From Wenjunlia tyrosinilytica (GTDB taxonomy: Bacteria; Actinomycetota; Actinomycetes; Streptomycetales; Streptomycetaceae): a stretch of DNA of 64,000 bases. The notes under the pieces are model-generated. The model made no database searches. It had not been told where the DNA came from and was given only the letters and a program-made list of their open reading frames with translations. Made by a program: the position numbers and the translations under genes. The stretch spans positions 293,980-357,979 of the forward strand of contig NZ_BMMS01000003.1 in NCBI RefSeq assembly GCF_014646055.1. Direction: 5' to 3'. Shown in pieces: positions 46,277-53,692 of this stretch; position 1 is the first letter of the stretch; each line of letters starts with the position of its first letter.

Positions 46277-47257
46277 ATGGAGCGAAGGCACCTCGGCCGC
46301 ACCGGGCTGCGCGTGTCGCGACTGGGTCTCGGCACACTGACCTGGGGACGGGACACCGGCGAGCACGACGCCGCCGACATGTTGAAGGTGTACCTGGATG
46401 CGGGCGGCAACCTCGTGGACACCGCGGACGTCTACAGCGACGGCGGGGCCGAGTATCTGCTCTCGCGGCTGCTGGACGGCATGGTCGCGCGCGAGGAGCT
46501 GGTGATCGCGACCAAGGCGGGCAGCGTCCCGGACCCCTACCGGCGCTTCGACGCCTCGCGCGGCCATCTGCTGAGCGCGCTGGACGCCTCGCTGGAGCGG
46601 CTGGGCACGGACTACGTGGACCTGTGGCAGGTGCACGCGTTCGACCCGTCGACGCCCACCGAGGAGACCCTCCAGGCACTGGACATCGCGGTCGCCTCGG
46701 GCCGGGTGCGCTACGTCGGCGTGTCCAACTTCAGCGGCTGGCAGCTCGCCAAGGCCGCCACCTGGCAACTGGCCGGAGCCTCGCGCACCACCGTGGCCAG
46801 TACCCAGATGGAGTACTCGCTCCTGCAGCGCGGGATAGAGCGCGAGGTGCTGCCCGCGGCGCTCGACCTGGGGGTGGGTGTGCTCCCCTCCTCGCCGCTC
46901 GGCCGGGGAGTGCTGACGGCGAAGTACCGTTACGCCACCCCGCCGGACTCACGCGGCGCCTCCGAGCTGCTGTCCGCCTTCGTCGAGCCCTATCTGGACG
47001 AGGGGTCGCGAAGGATCGTGGACGCGGTGGCGACGGCGGCCGACGGGCTGGCGGTCTCGGCGCTGCACGTGGCGCTGGCCTGGGTGCGGGACCGCCCGGG
47101 CGTGGTGGCGCCCATCGTCGGCGCCCGCAACGCGCTCCAGCTCGAGGAGGCTCTGTCGGTGGAGGCCCTTACTCTGCCCGAAGAGATCCGCTCGGCGCTG
47201 GACGACGTATCGGCGCCGCTGCACCGCTATCCCGATCAGGACTGGAGCACGCTCTGA
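46277..47257 (+). CDS. Aldo/keto reductase
   Basis: 326 residues from ATG 46277. The (beta/alpha)8 reductase motifs are RHLGRTGLRVSRLGLGT at the start, the catalytic Tyr in DTADVYSDGGAE, Lys in VIATKAG, and His in DLWQVHAFDPSTP. The NADPH site is near APIVGARNALQLEEAL. It reduces a carbonyl compound; the substrate is unknown. Its stop codon overlaps the apparent start of the next gene. Confidence 0.92.
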   Translation: MERRHLGRTGLRVSRLGLGTLTWGRDTGEHDAADMLKVYLDAGGNLVDTADVYSDGGAEYLLSRLLDGMVAREELVIATKAGSVPDPYRRFDASRGHLLSALDASLERLGTDYVDLWQVHAFDPSTPTEETLQALDIAVASGRVRYVGVSNFSGWQLAKAATWQLAGASRTTVASTQMEYSLLQRGIEREVLPAALDLGVGVLPSSPLGRGVLTAKYRYATPPDSRGASELLSAFVEPYLDEGSRRIVDAVATAADGLAVSALHVALAWVRDRPGVVAPIVGARNALQLEEALSVEALTLPEEIRSALDDVSAPLHRYPDQDWSTL

Positions 47258-49245
47258 GCACCGAACCCGCGGGCCCCGGCCCGCAGCAGGACTCACCGGA
47301 CGGCGCGTCGCCGAGCACCACCGAGCGGCCGGCCGAAGCCGTGCGCGCGATCGGCGAAGGGCGGTCGCGGGGCGGTCCCGGCACCGAGGCGGGCGGGGCT
47401 CAGGAGAGCCCTCCGGACGAGGCACGCCCTGCCGCGGCGGTTTCCCGGGCACCGCGGGACGAGGCGTCGGCCGCCGCGCGTGCCGTACTGACCGAGGGCG
47501 GCGCGCCCGAGGCACTGGCGCGTCCCGCCGTGGACGCGCTCGGCGAGGGCGCCGCGCGCCTGCTGCGTGAGGATCCCTGGCTGGTGCTGTCGCTGCCCGG
47601 CGTGCGCGTCGAGCACGCCGACGGATTCGCCCGGGCGCTGCTGGGTCCGCAGGCCGGTCCCGGCGATCCCCGGCGGGCGCGGGCGCTGGTGGTGCGGCTG
47701 CTGGAGCGGGCCGCTCTGGAGGGGCACACCGCCGTGGAGGCGTCGAAGGTGCGCGCGGCGCTCGGGCAGCACTTCGTGCCGGACCCGGAGGAGGCGCTGC
47801 GCGAGTCCGTCTCCGACGGAAGCGTCCTGGTCTTCCAGGAGGAGGACCTCGACGGCCCGGCGGCGAGCAAGGCGTCCGAGGACGAGGAGCCGCCGATGCG
47901 TGTGCTGCTCGGGCTCGACCGCTACGCGCTGGCCGAGGAGAGCCTTGCCGACGGCCTGGTCCGGCTGCTGTCCACGCTGGACCCGGCCGCGCCGAAGGCC
48001 GACTGGGTGGGCGCGGCTCGGGAGGCCCCTTCCCCCTCGGCCGCCGATCTGATCCGGGCGGTGGCCGAGAGCGGGGTCGTCGTGCACACCGGCGGGGAGG
48101 CGGCGCGGGCGGAGCCCGCGGCGCTGGTGTCCGCCGCCCGGGGGCTGGGACTGCGCGCGTGGGCGGTGACGGCCACCGAGGACAGCCGGGCGCGGCTGGG
48201 CGGGCTCCTGGGCTCCGGGAACTCCGGGAACTCCGGGAACTCTGCGGACTCCGGGGACTCCGGGGACTCTGCGGACTTCCCGGAGGCGCTGGTGACCCTC
48301 CCGGGGCTGCTCTCGGGCTCGGGGGAGGGTCCGGAGCGGGCCGAGGACGGCAGCCTCGACGTCGATCTGCTCGTGGTGTGCGACGCGCCGAGGCTCGATG
48401 TGGAGGCCGCGGCCACCCTGGTGGAGTCGGTGCCGGACGGGGCACGGCTGGTGCTCAGCGGCGATCCAGGTGTGCTGTGGTCCGTGGGGCCCGGCCGGGT
48501 CTTCGCCGACCTGCTCGCCGCGAAGGTGTGCCCTCAGGTGGCCTCCCGCACCCCGGACCCGGGGCCGCTGGGGGAGCTGGTCTCGGGGATCGGGATCGGC
48601 GAGCTCACGGCGGTGGAGGCGCCCGAGAAGGAGATCGTGATCGTCCCGGTCCGCGACGCCGGAGAGGCGGTGCACCGGACCGTCCAGTTGGTGGCGGACT
48701 CCGTCCCCCGCGCCATCGGGGTGCCGTCCGAGCACACCCAGGTGATCACCCCCGGCCATGGCGGCGCGGCGGGCACCCGGGTGCTCAATGCGGCATTGAA
48801 GGAGCGGCTCAATCCCGGCCCCGGCCGGTTCGACGGCTTCGACCCGGGCGACCGGGTGGTGCACGTCCCGGCCCCGGGCACAGTGGTGCCCGCCAGGGTC
48901 GTCGGCGCCGACGAGGGCGGGTTGCGCCTGGAGAGCGCGGCCGGACCGGTCACGGTGGCCCGCGAGCATCTCGCCACGGTGCGGCACGCCTGGGCACTCA
49001 CCGCCCACCAGGCGGCGGGGATGCGCTGGCCCGCCGTGGTGGCCGTACTGCCGGGTGACGCCGTCCAGGCGCTGGACCGGAGTTGGGTCTACACGGCGTT
49101 CGGAAGCGCCGCCCGGCACCTGTCGGTGGTGCACGGCGTGGAGCAGGCACTGCCGAAGGTGATCGCGCAGATCCCGGCGAGGGCTCGTACCACGCGGCTG
49201 CGGTCGATCCTGCGGGAGCAGCCCGTACCGCCGCAGGAGGGCTGA
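47254..49245 (+). CDS. RecD2-like helicase homologue with degenerate ATPase motifs
   Basis: 663 residues if it starts at CTG 47254, which overlaps the previous stop (CTGA) and has GGAG 7 bases upstream; GTG 47341 is the next choice. The RecD2 plan is intact: helix-hairpin-helix region (about 75-150), two RecA-like domains, an SH3-like insert (GDRVVHVPAPGTVVPARVVG) and motif VI region (WALTAHQAAGMRWPAVVAVL). Walker A is replaced by HTGGEAARAEPAALV, Walker B by VVCDAPRLD, and motif III by GDPGVLWSVGPG. It is therefore unlikely to hydrolyse ATP. A Gly/Asn/Ser/Asp repeat (GNSGNSGNSADSGDSGDSAD) sits in the middle. Confidence 0.82.
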   Translation: MSTEPAGPGPQQDSPDGASPSTTERPAEAVRAIGEGRSRGGPGTEAGGAQESPPDEARPAAAVSRAPRDEASAAARAVLTEGGAPEALARPAVDALGEGAARLLREDPWLVLSLPGVRVEHADGFARALLGPQAGPGDPRRARALVVRLLERAALEGHTAVEASKVRAALGQHFVPDPEEALRESVSDGSVLVFQEEDLDGPAASKASEDEEPPMRVLLGLDRYALAEESLADGLVRLLSTLDPAAPKADWVGAAREAPSPSAADLIRAVAESGVVVHTGGEAARAEPAALVSAARGLGLRAWAVTATEDSRARLGGLLGSGNSGNSGNSADSGDSGDSADFPEALVTLPGLLSGSGEGPERAEDGSLDVDLLVVCDAPRLDVEAAATLVESVPDGARLVLSGDPGVLWSVGPGRVFADLLAAKVCPQVASRTPDPGPLGELVSGIGIGELTAVEAPEKEIVIVPVRDAGEAVHRTVQLVADSVPRAIGVPSEHTQVITPGHGGAAGTRVLNAALKERLNPGPGRFDGFDPGDRVVHVPAPGTVVPARVVGADEGGLRLESAAGPVTVAREHLATVRHAWALTAHQAAGMRWPAVVAVLPGDAVQALDRSWVYTAFGSAARHLSVVHGVEQALPKVIAQIPARARTTRLRSILREQPVPPQEG

Positions 49246-49446
49246 GACGGGCGCACGGACCGTCCGGACCGTCCGGACCGGTGCGGGCCCGGACGGGGCC
49301 CTGCACCTGGCAAGGGCTCCCGGCCGTCGGCGGTCGGCCGTCGGCCGCCACGGGTCAGGGGCCCCGGGCCGGCGGTCAGGGGGCTGCGGTCGGGGTTGGC
49401 AGCCGGGGGTTGGAGCCGGGGCGTCCCGGCCCAGTCAGCGGCCCGG

Positions 49447-50070
49447 TCAGCGGTCCGGGTCGAGGGCTTCGAGTTCGTCGTCGTACACGGCGCTGATGTC
49501 GAAGCGGCAGATCAGCAACTGCGGGTCCGCGTCGTCGAACGGGGAGGCCAGCCACTCCCCCGGCTCACTGGGCTCGGTGGCGGCCACCCACAGCGTGGAG
49601 TCGCCCTCCTCCAGCCCGAACTCCTCGTACCGGGAGGCGATCTCGTCCGGTTCGTACTCGCCGAAGAGGATGCCGATCGCGGCGTTCAGACTCTTGGCGG
49701 GCCCACTGCCGGAGTCGGCGACACGCGCGACCCGCGTGGCCTGGGCGAGCAGCCTGTCCGGCTCGGCCACCTGGTAGTCGCGGCGGATCAGGACACTGAC
49801 GGCCTCGGGCTCCTCCGGGCCCTGGTATGCCGTGGAACTGCTCCCGGGTACCTCGAAAGGGGTCACCTCGTTGTAGACGACATCCAGAATCTCGTCGTAG
49901 GCGACCGCCGCTCCGGCGAGTGCGTCATAGGCGGCGATGACTTCGGCGTCGCCGCCACCGTCCTGCTCCGCGGCCCCCTCGATCGCGGCCAGATGGCGGT
50001 CCAGCGCGGCTTTGACCGCCTCGGCGGCGGTGCGTACCTCGGCAACGGTGGGCTGCGCGACATCAGACAT
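49447..50070 (-). CDS. Conserved hypothetical protein
   Basis: 207 residues from ATG 50070 (MSDVAQPTVAEVRTAAEAV). It is acidic and soluble, with a helical N-terminal half (to about residue 75) and a C-terminal half containing STLWVAATEPSEPGEWL and LICRFDISAVYDDELEAL. I do not recognise a family. It is divergent from the small DUF5703 gene 47 bases away. The same neighbourhood occurs beside chpC in other Streptomyces as I recall. Confidence 0.75.
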   Translation of the reverse strand: MSDVAQPTVAEVRTAAEAVKAALDRHLAAIEGAAEQDGGGDAEVIAAYDALAGAAVAYDEILDVVYNEVTPFEVPGSSSTAYQGPEEPEAVSVLIRRDYQVAEPDRLLAQATRVARVADSGSGPAKSLNAAIGILFGEYEPDEIASRYEEFGLEEGDSTLWVAATEPSEPGEWLASPFDDADPQLLICRFDISAVYDDELEALDPDR

Positions 50071-50117
50071 GGTGCTGACGCTATCCGTACTGGGGCGTTG
50101 CCCGCACAATAGATTTG

Positions 50118-50303
50118 ATGGCCGAGTATGAATTTCAGGAGCTCTACGTCCCACGGGGTGTCTCCCGGAACGCCGCACGGCAGTTGCTGACCGAGCACGC
50201 CGAGTACGGGCACTGGGAGTTGGACCGGCTGCGCCTGTACGCGGACGGCAGCCGCCGGGTGCGGTTGAGACGCAGGATCATCCGCACCGTGCGTACCTGG
50301 TAG
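50118..50303 (+). CDS. DUF5703 family small protein
   Basis: 61 residues from ATG 50118 (MAEYEFQELYVPRGVSRNAA). It is compact, with aromatic and basic ends (RVRLRRRIIRTVRTW). The family is conserved in Streptomyces with no known function. It is followed directly by a bidirectional terminator. Confidence 0.85.
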   Translation: MAEYEFQELYVPRGVSRNAARQLLTEHAEYGHWELDRLRLYADGSRRVRLRRRIIRTVRTW

Positions 50304-50315
50304 GCGCGAGACGAC

Positions 50316-50349
50316 GGAGCGGGCCCCCGCCTGCGCGGGGACCCGCTCC
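50316..50349. terminator. Bidirectional terminator between the DUF5703 gene and chpC
   Basis: GGAGCGGG (50316-50323) pairs with CCCGCTCC (50342-50349), extended inward by CCCCGC/GCGGGG with one mismatch, then TTTAC. Both convergent genes end within 25 bases. Confidence 0.75.
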
Positions 50350-50371
50350 TTTACGGCCTGTGCCGTGGACC

Positions 50372-51133
50372 TCAGCCCTGGTAGGACCGCGCCCTGCGGT
50401 AGAGCACGGCCCCGCCGAGGAGCAGCGCGGCGCTGGCTCCGCCGAGCGCCCCGAGCGAGCCGGCACCGGTCTCCGCGAGCGTGCCCGGGGTCTTCGGAGG
50501 CGTCTGGGCCTGGTGCTGCGGAGGCGTCTTGGACCCGGGGACCTCCGGGATGCCCGGCTGACCGGGCTGCCCCGGTTGACCCGGCTGACCGGGCTGCCCC
50601 GGCTGACCGGGCTGGCCCGGCTGGCTCGGCTGACCTGGCTGCCCCGGCTGACCTGGCTGGCCCGGCTGACCGGGGTTCCCCGGGTTCTCCGGTGTGCCGT
50701 TGTGCTCCTCCACGTTCGAGCAGCTGTTGCCCAGCGTGGGGTTGAGGGCGCCGCCCCCGCTGACCGAGTTGCCGCAGGCGTTGACCGGCACGTCGATCGG
50801 CGCCTGGATGCTGTTGCCCGAGATGACGCCCGGCGAGCCCTTGGCCCCGCCACGGGCGTTCGCACCTGCGGACCCCTGGCCGCTGCTCCTGCTGATGTTG
50901 GCGCAGCGGTTGCCGATCGCGGGGTTGAGCACTCCGATGACATTCACGGTGTTTCCGCACACATTGACCGGGATGTGCACGGGGACCTGCACGTTGTTAC
51001 CGGAGCCCACCCCCGGGGAGTTGACGGCGGCGCCGCTCGCTCCCGCATCGGCGTACGCCATGCCAGTGGCGGCGGCCAGCATGCCCCCTGTGGCCATCGC
51101 CGTGGCCAGGCCCTTCCTGGCGACCTGTCGCAT
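50372..51133 (-). CDS. chpC: Long chaplin ChpC, cell-wall anchored
   Basis: 253 residues. A signal peptide (1-28) precedes two chaplin domains (about 29-80 and 95-140), each with a Cys pair (NVCGN...NRCAN and NACGN...NSCSN). Residues 150-195 are a collagen-like run of Pro-Gly-Gln triplets. LAETG (219-223), a hydrophobic helix and RRARS form a class E-type sortase signal. Long chaplins are attached to the wall and present amyloid-forming domains that help aerial hyphae leave the medium. It is downstream of chpH on the same strand. Confidence 0.95.
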   Translation of the reverse strand: MRQVARKGLATAMATGGMLAAATGMAYADAGASGAAVNSPGVGSGNNVQVPVHIPVNVCGNTVNVIGVLNPAIGNRCANISRSSGQGSAGANARGGAKGSPGVISGNSIQAPIDVPVNACGNSVSGGGALNPTLGNSCSNVEEHNGTPENPGNPGQPGQPGQPGQPGQPSQPGQPGQPGQPGQPGQPGQPGQPGIPEVPGSKTPPQHQAQTPPKTPGTLAETGAGSLGALGGASAALLLGGAVLYRRARSYQG

Positions 51134-51278
51134 AGATTCCCTGCCTTCCGGAAAAGCTCGCGGGACCTACGCCCGCATCGGAGTAACGGACAGAGGCACG
51201 AATAGGTTATGGCCAATATTCATTTCACCCGGTCGGGTGGCGTACTTTTCGAGTGACGCCCATTCGAGGCACGCGTAC

Positions 51279-51309
51279 GCCCCGGAACGCATGGCGCGCG
51301 TTCCGGGGC
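51279..51309 (-). terminator. Hairpin between chpH and chpC
   Basis: A perfect 12-bp stem (51279-51290 with 51298-51309) and 7-nt loop lie 94 bases after the chpH stop. It probably ends the chpH message and leaves chpC with its own promoter in the next 145 bases. Three CGGTCGACC-like repeats sit between it and chpH (51358-51382). Confidence 0.55.
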
Positions 51310-51402
51310 AGCATTCAGCGGTGGACCGCAATGGGCCTCGGGCGGATCGCCGTCGTCCCGGTCGACCCGGTCGACCCGGTCGAGTGAGGCGAGTCAGTCG
51401 AT

Positions 51403-51636
51403 TCAGTCGTTGGCGCAAACACTGCCGAAGGTCGGGTTCAGCAGGCCGACCACGCTCACGGTGTTGCCGCAGACGTTGACCGGCACATGTACGGGCACCT
51501 GGACATTGTTGCCGGAGACCACGCCGGGGCTGTTCACGGCGGCGCCCTGGGCACCCGAATCGGCGAAGGCCAGCCCGGCGCCGGCCAGCACGAAACCACC
51601 GGAAACAGCGGCCGCAGCGACGATCTTCTTGATCAT
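51403..51636 (-). CDS. chpH: Short chaplin ChpH
   Basis: 77 residues from ATG 51636, immediately behind AAGGAGGAATT. A signal peptide (about 1-26, ending AFA-DSG) precedes one chaplin domain with AAVNSPGVVSGNNVQVPVHV, Cys in NVCGNT and SVCAN. Secreted short chaplins assemble into amyloid fibres that lower surface tension. ChpH is one of the chaplins kept in nearly all streptomycetes. Confidence 0.96.
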   Translation of the reverse strand: MIKKIVAAAAVSGGFVLAGAGLAFADSGAQGAAVNSPGVVSGNNVQVPVHVPVNVCGNTVSVVGLLNPTFGSVCAND

Positions 51637-51741
51637 AATTCCTCCTTGGCAGACACAAACGAATCCGGCCTCGACGACCTCGGATCCATATGACTGATCC
51701 AACGAAGAAGGGTGATTAGAGCTACGACCGTATAGAAAGCT

Positions 51742-51758
51742 TCACCCGTTCCGGGTGA
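51742..51758 (-). terminator. Hairpin between the M20 peptidase gene and chpH
   Basis: TCACCC-GTTCC-GGGTGA lies 35 bases past the peptidase stop, flanked by GTATA and TATAC that extend the stem imperfectly. The minus strand then reads AAGCTTTCTA. Confidence 0.5.
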
Positions 51759-51792
51759 TATACGTACTGCCGAACGATTCGACAAGCGCCGA

Positions 51793-53118
51793 TCAGCAGT
51801 TGTCGATAAAGCGATCGAGCACTCGTACGCCGAATTTCAGTCCGTCCACGGGCACACGCTCGTCGACACCGTGGAACATGCCGGCGAAGTCGAGCTCCGG
51901 CGGGAGCTTCAGCGGCGCGAAGCCGAAGCAGCGGATCCCCAGGTCGTCGAAGGACTTCGCGTCCGTGCCGCCGGAGAGGCAGTAGGGGACGGCCCGTGCG
52001 ATCGGGTCCTCGGCCTTGAGCGCGGTCTGCATGGCCTCCACGAGGTCGCCGTCGAACCCGGTCTCGAGCGCCTTGTCCGCGTGCACGTCCTCGCGGCGCA
52101 CCCGCGGCCCGAGGATGCGGTCGAGGTCGGCCAGGAACTCGTCCTCGAAACCGGGCAGGAACCGCCCGTCGACGTGCGCCGTGGCCTGGCCGGGGATCAC
52201 GTTGACCTTGTACCCGGCACCGAGCATCGTCGGGGCCGCGGTGTTGCGCAGCGTGGCCCCGATGATCTTTGCGATGCCGCCGAGCTTGGCGAGTGTCGCG
52301 TCCATGTCCTCGGGGTCGAGCTCGACACCGAGGGCGTCGGAGAGCTCGTCCAGGAACGAGCGGACGGTCTTGGTCAGCCGGACCGGGAACTTGTGCCTGC
52401 CCAGCCGGGCCACGGCCTCGCACAGCTCGGTGATGGCGTTGTCGTTGTTCGTCATCGAACCGTGCCCGGCGGTGCCCTCGACCGTCAGGCGCATCCAGTG
52501 CATGCCCTTCTGGGCGGTCTCGATCAGGTACAGGCGCAGGTTCTCGTTGACGGTGAACGAGAAGCCGCCGACCTCGCCGATGGCCTCGGTGACCCCGTCG
52601 AACAGGTGCCGGTGGTTGTCGACGAGGTGCCGGGCCCCGTAGATGCCGCCCGCCTCCTCGTCGGCGAGGAAGGCCAGCACGATGTCCCGCGGGGGCCTGC
52701 GGCCCGAGCGCAGCCGGTCGCGGACGACGGCGAGGGTCATCGCGTCCATGTCCTTCATGTCCACGGCGCCCCGCCCCCAGACGCAGCCGTCCGCGATCTC
52801 GCCGGAGAACGGGTGGTGGGTCCAGTCGTCGGCGTTGGCCGGCACGACGTCGGTGTGGCCGTGGATCAGCAGCGCGGGCCGGGAGGAGTCCTCGCCCTCG
52901 ATCCGGGCCACGGTGGAGGCCCGGCCCTGGTGGGACTCGATGATCTTCGGCTCGAGGCCGACCTCGGCGAGCTTCTCTGCGACGTACTCCGCGGCGGCCC
53001 GCTCACCCGGGCCCGAATGGTCCCCGTAGTTGCTGGTGTCGATCCTGATCAGCTCACGGCACAGATCCACAACCTCGTCCTGGCCGGTCACCGACGGCGC
53101 CGGGGTCGACTCGCTCAC
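51793..53118 (-). CDS. M20-family metallopeptidase
   Basis: 441 residues from GTG 53118 (VSESTPAPSVTGQD), behind GAGGAGG. Metal ligands are in HGHTDVVP, WGRGAVDMKDMDA and FLADEEAGG, with a dimerisation domain in the middle. It is a cytosolic aminoacylase or dipeptidase-like enzyme; the substrate is unknown. It is the last gene of the conserved block before the tRNA. Confidence 0.93.
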   Translation of the reverse strand: MSESTPAPSVTGQDEVVDLCRELIRIDTSNYGDHSGPGERAAAEYVAEKLAEVGLEPKIIESHQGRASTVARIEGEDSSRPALLIHGHTDVVPANADDWTHHPFSGEIADGCVWGRGAVDMKDMDAMTLAVVRDRLRSGRRPPRDIVLAFLADEEAGGIYGARHLVDNHRHLFDGVTEAIGEVGGFSFTVNENLRLYLIETAQKGMHWMRLTVEGTAGHGSMTNNDNAITELCEAVARLGRHKFPVRLTKTVRSFLDELSDALGVELDPEDMDATLAKLGGIAKIIGATLRNTAAPTMLGAGYKVNVIPGQATAHVDGRFLPGFEDEFLADLDRILGPRVRREDVHADKALETGFDGDLVEAMQTALKAEDPIARAVPYCLSGGTDAKSFDDLGIRCFGFAPLKLPPELDFAGMFHGVDERVPVDGLKFGVRVLDRFIDNC

Positions 53119-53330
53119 GCTGCCTCCTCGTTTCCGGGTCTCTCCCGGGTTTCGCGCTTCCGGGTGTCTGCGAGCGGCCACGGTTGTCCGCGGTCGTCCC
53201 CGCCATCCTCCCCCCTCACGCAACCCCGGCCCAAGGCCCTCCCGGGAGGCGAACGGCGGGTGATCGGCGGGCATCGTTTGTTTGCTATGGTTGACCGCGT
53301 CGTGGAGGGCAGGACCCCCCGGCACACCCG

Positions 53331-53418
53331 GTCCGGGTGGCGGAATGGCAGACGCGCTAGCTTGAGGTGCTAGTGCCCTTTATCGGGCGTGGGGGTTCAA
53401 GTCCCCCCTCGGACACCA
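53331..53418 (+). tRNA. tRNA-Leu (anticodon GAG)
   Basis: An 88-base cloverleaf including encoded CCA. Acceptor GTCCGGG pairs with CTCGGAC (one G-U). The D arm has TGGCGGAATGGCAGACGC. The anticodon stem CTAGC/GCTAG holds the loop TTGAGGT with anticodon GAG. A long variable arm (TGCCC...GGGCG) marks a class II tRNA. The T arm is GGGGGTTCAAGTCCCCC. Confidence 0.97.
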
Positions 53419-53424
53419 GCAGGA

Positions 53425-53461
53425 CCCCTGTTGAGCGGTTGAACAGGGGCTTCTTCGTTTT
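53425..53461 (+). terminator. Terminator of tRNA-Leu
   Basis: CCCCTGTT (53425-53432) pairs with AACAGGGG (53442-53449), followed by CTTCTTCGTTTT. Confidence 0.85.
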
Positions 53462-53513
53462 CCCGGCATCGTTTGGCGGTTGTTCTCGCGGCTTCGTTCG
53501 CGCGGCATTGCGG

Positions 53514-53565
53514 TCGCGGTTCTGCTGTCGCGGCTTCGTGCTCGCGGTTCTGCTGTCGCGGCTTC
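53514..53565. repeat. 24-bp direct repeat downstream of tRNA-Leu
   Basis: A 24-base block beginning TCGCGGTTCTGCTG occurs at 53514-53537 and again at 53542-53565, with further CGCGGCTTC fragments from 53487. It fills part of the 240-base gap between the tRNA terminator and the lipase gene. Confidence 0.85.
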
Positions 53566-53692
53566 TCGCGGCGCTTTCGTCCCGCCGGGCGAGGCCGCGG
53601 CCGGGCGATCTTCCTCTGTTACCGGCGCGTCGCCGGTGCTGGGCGCTTACATTCGGCTTCCGGGTGTGGGCGAGCGGTGAGGGGGCCGGTCG

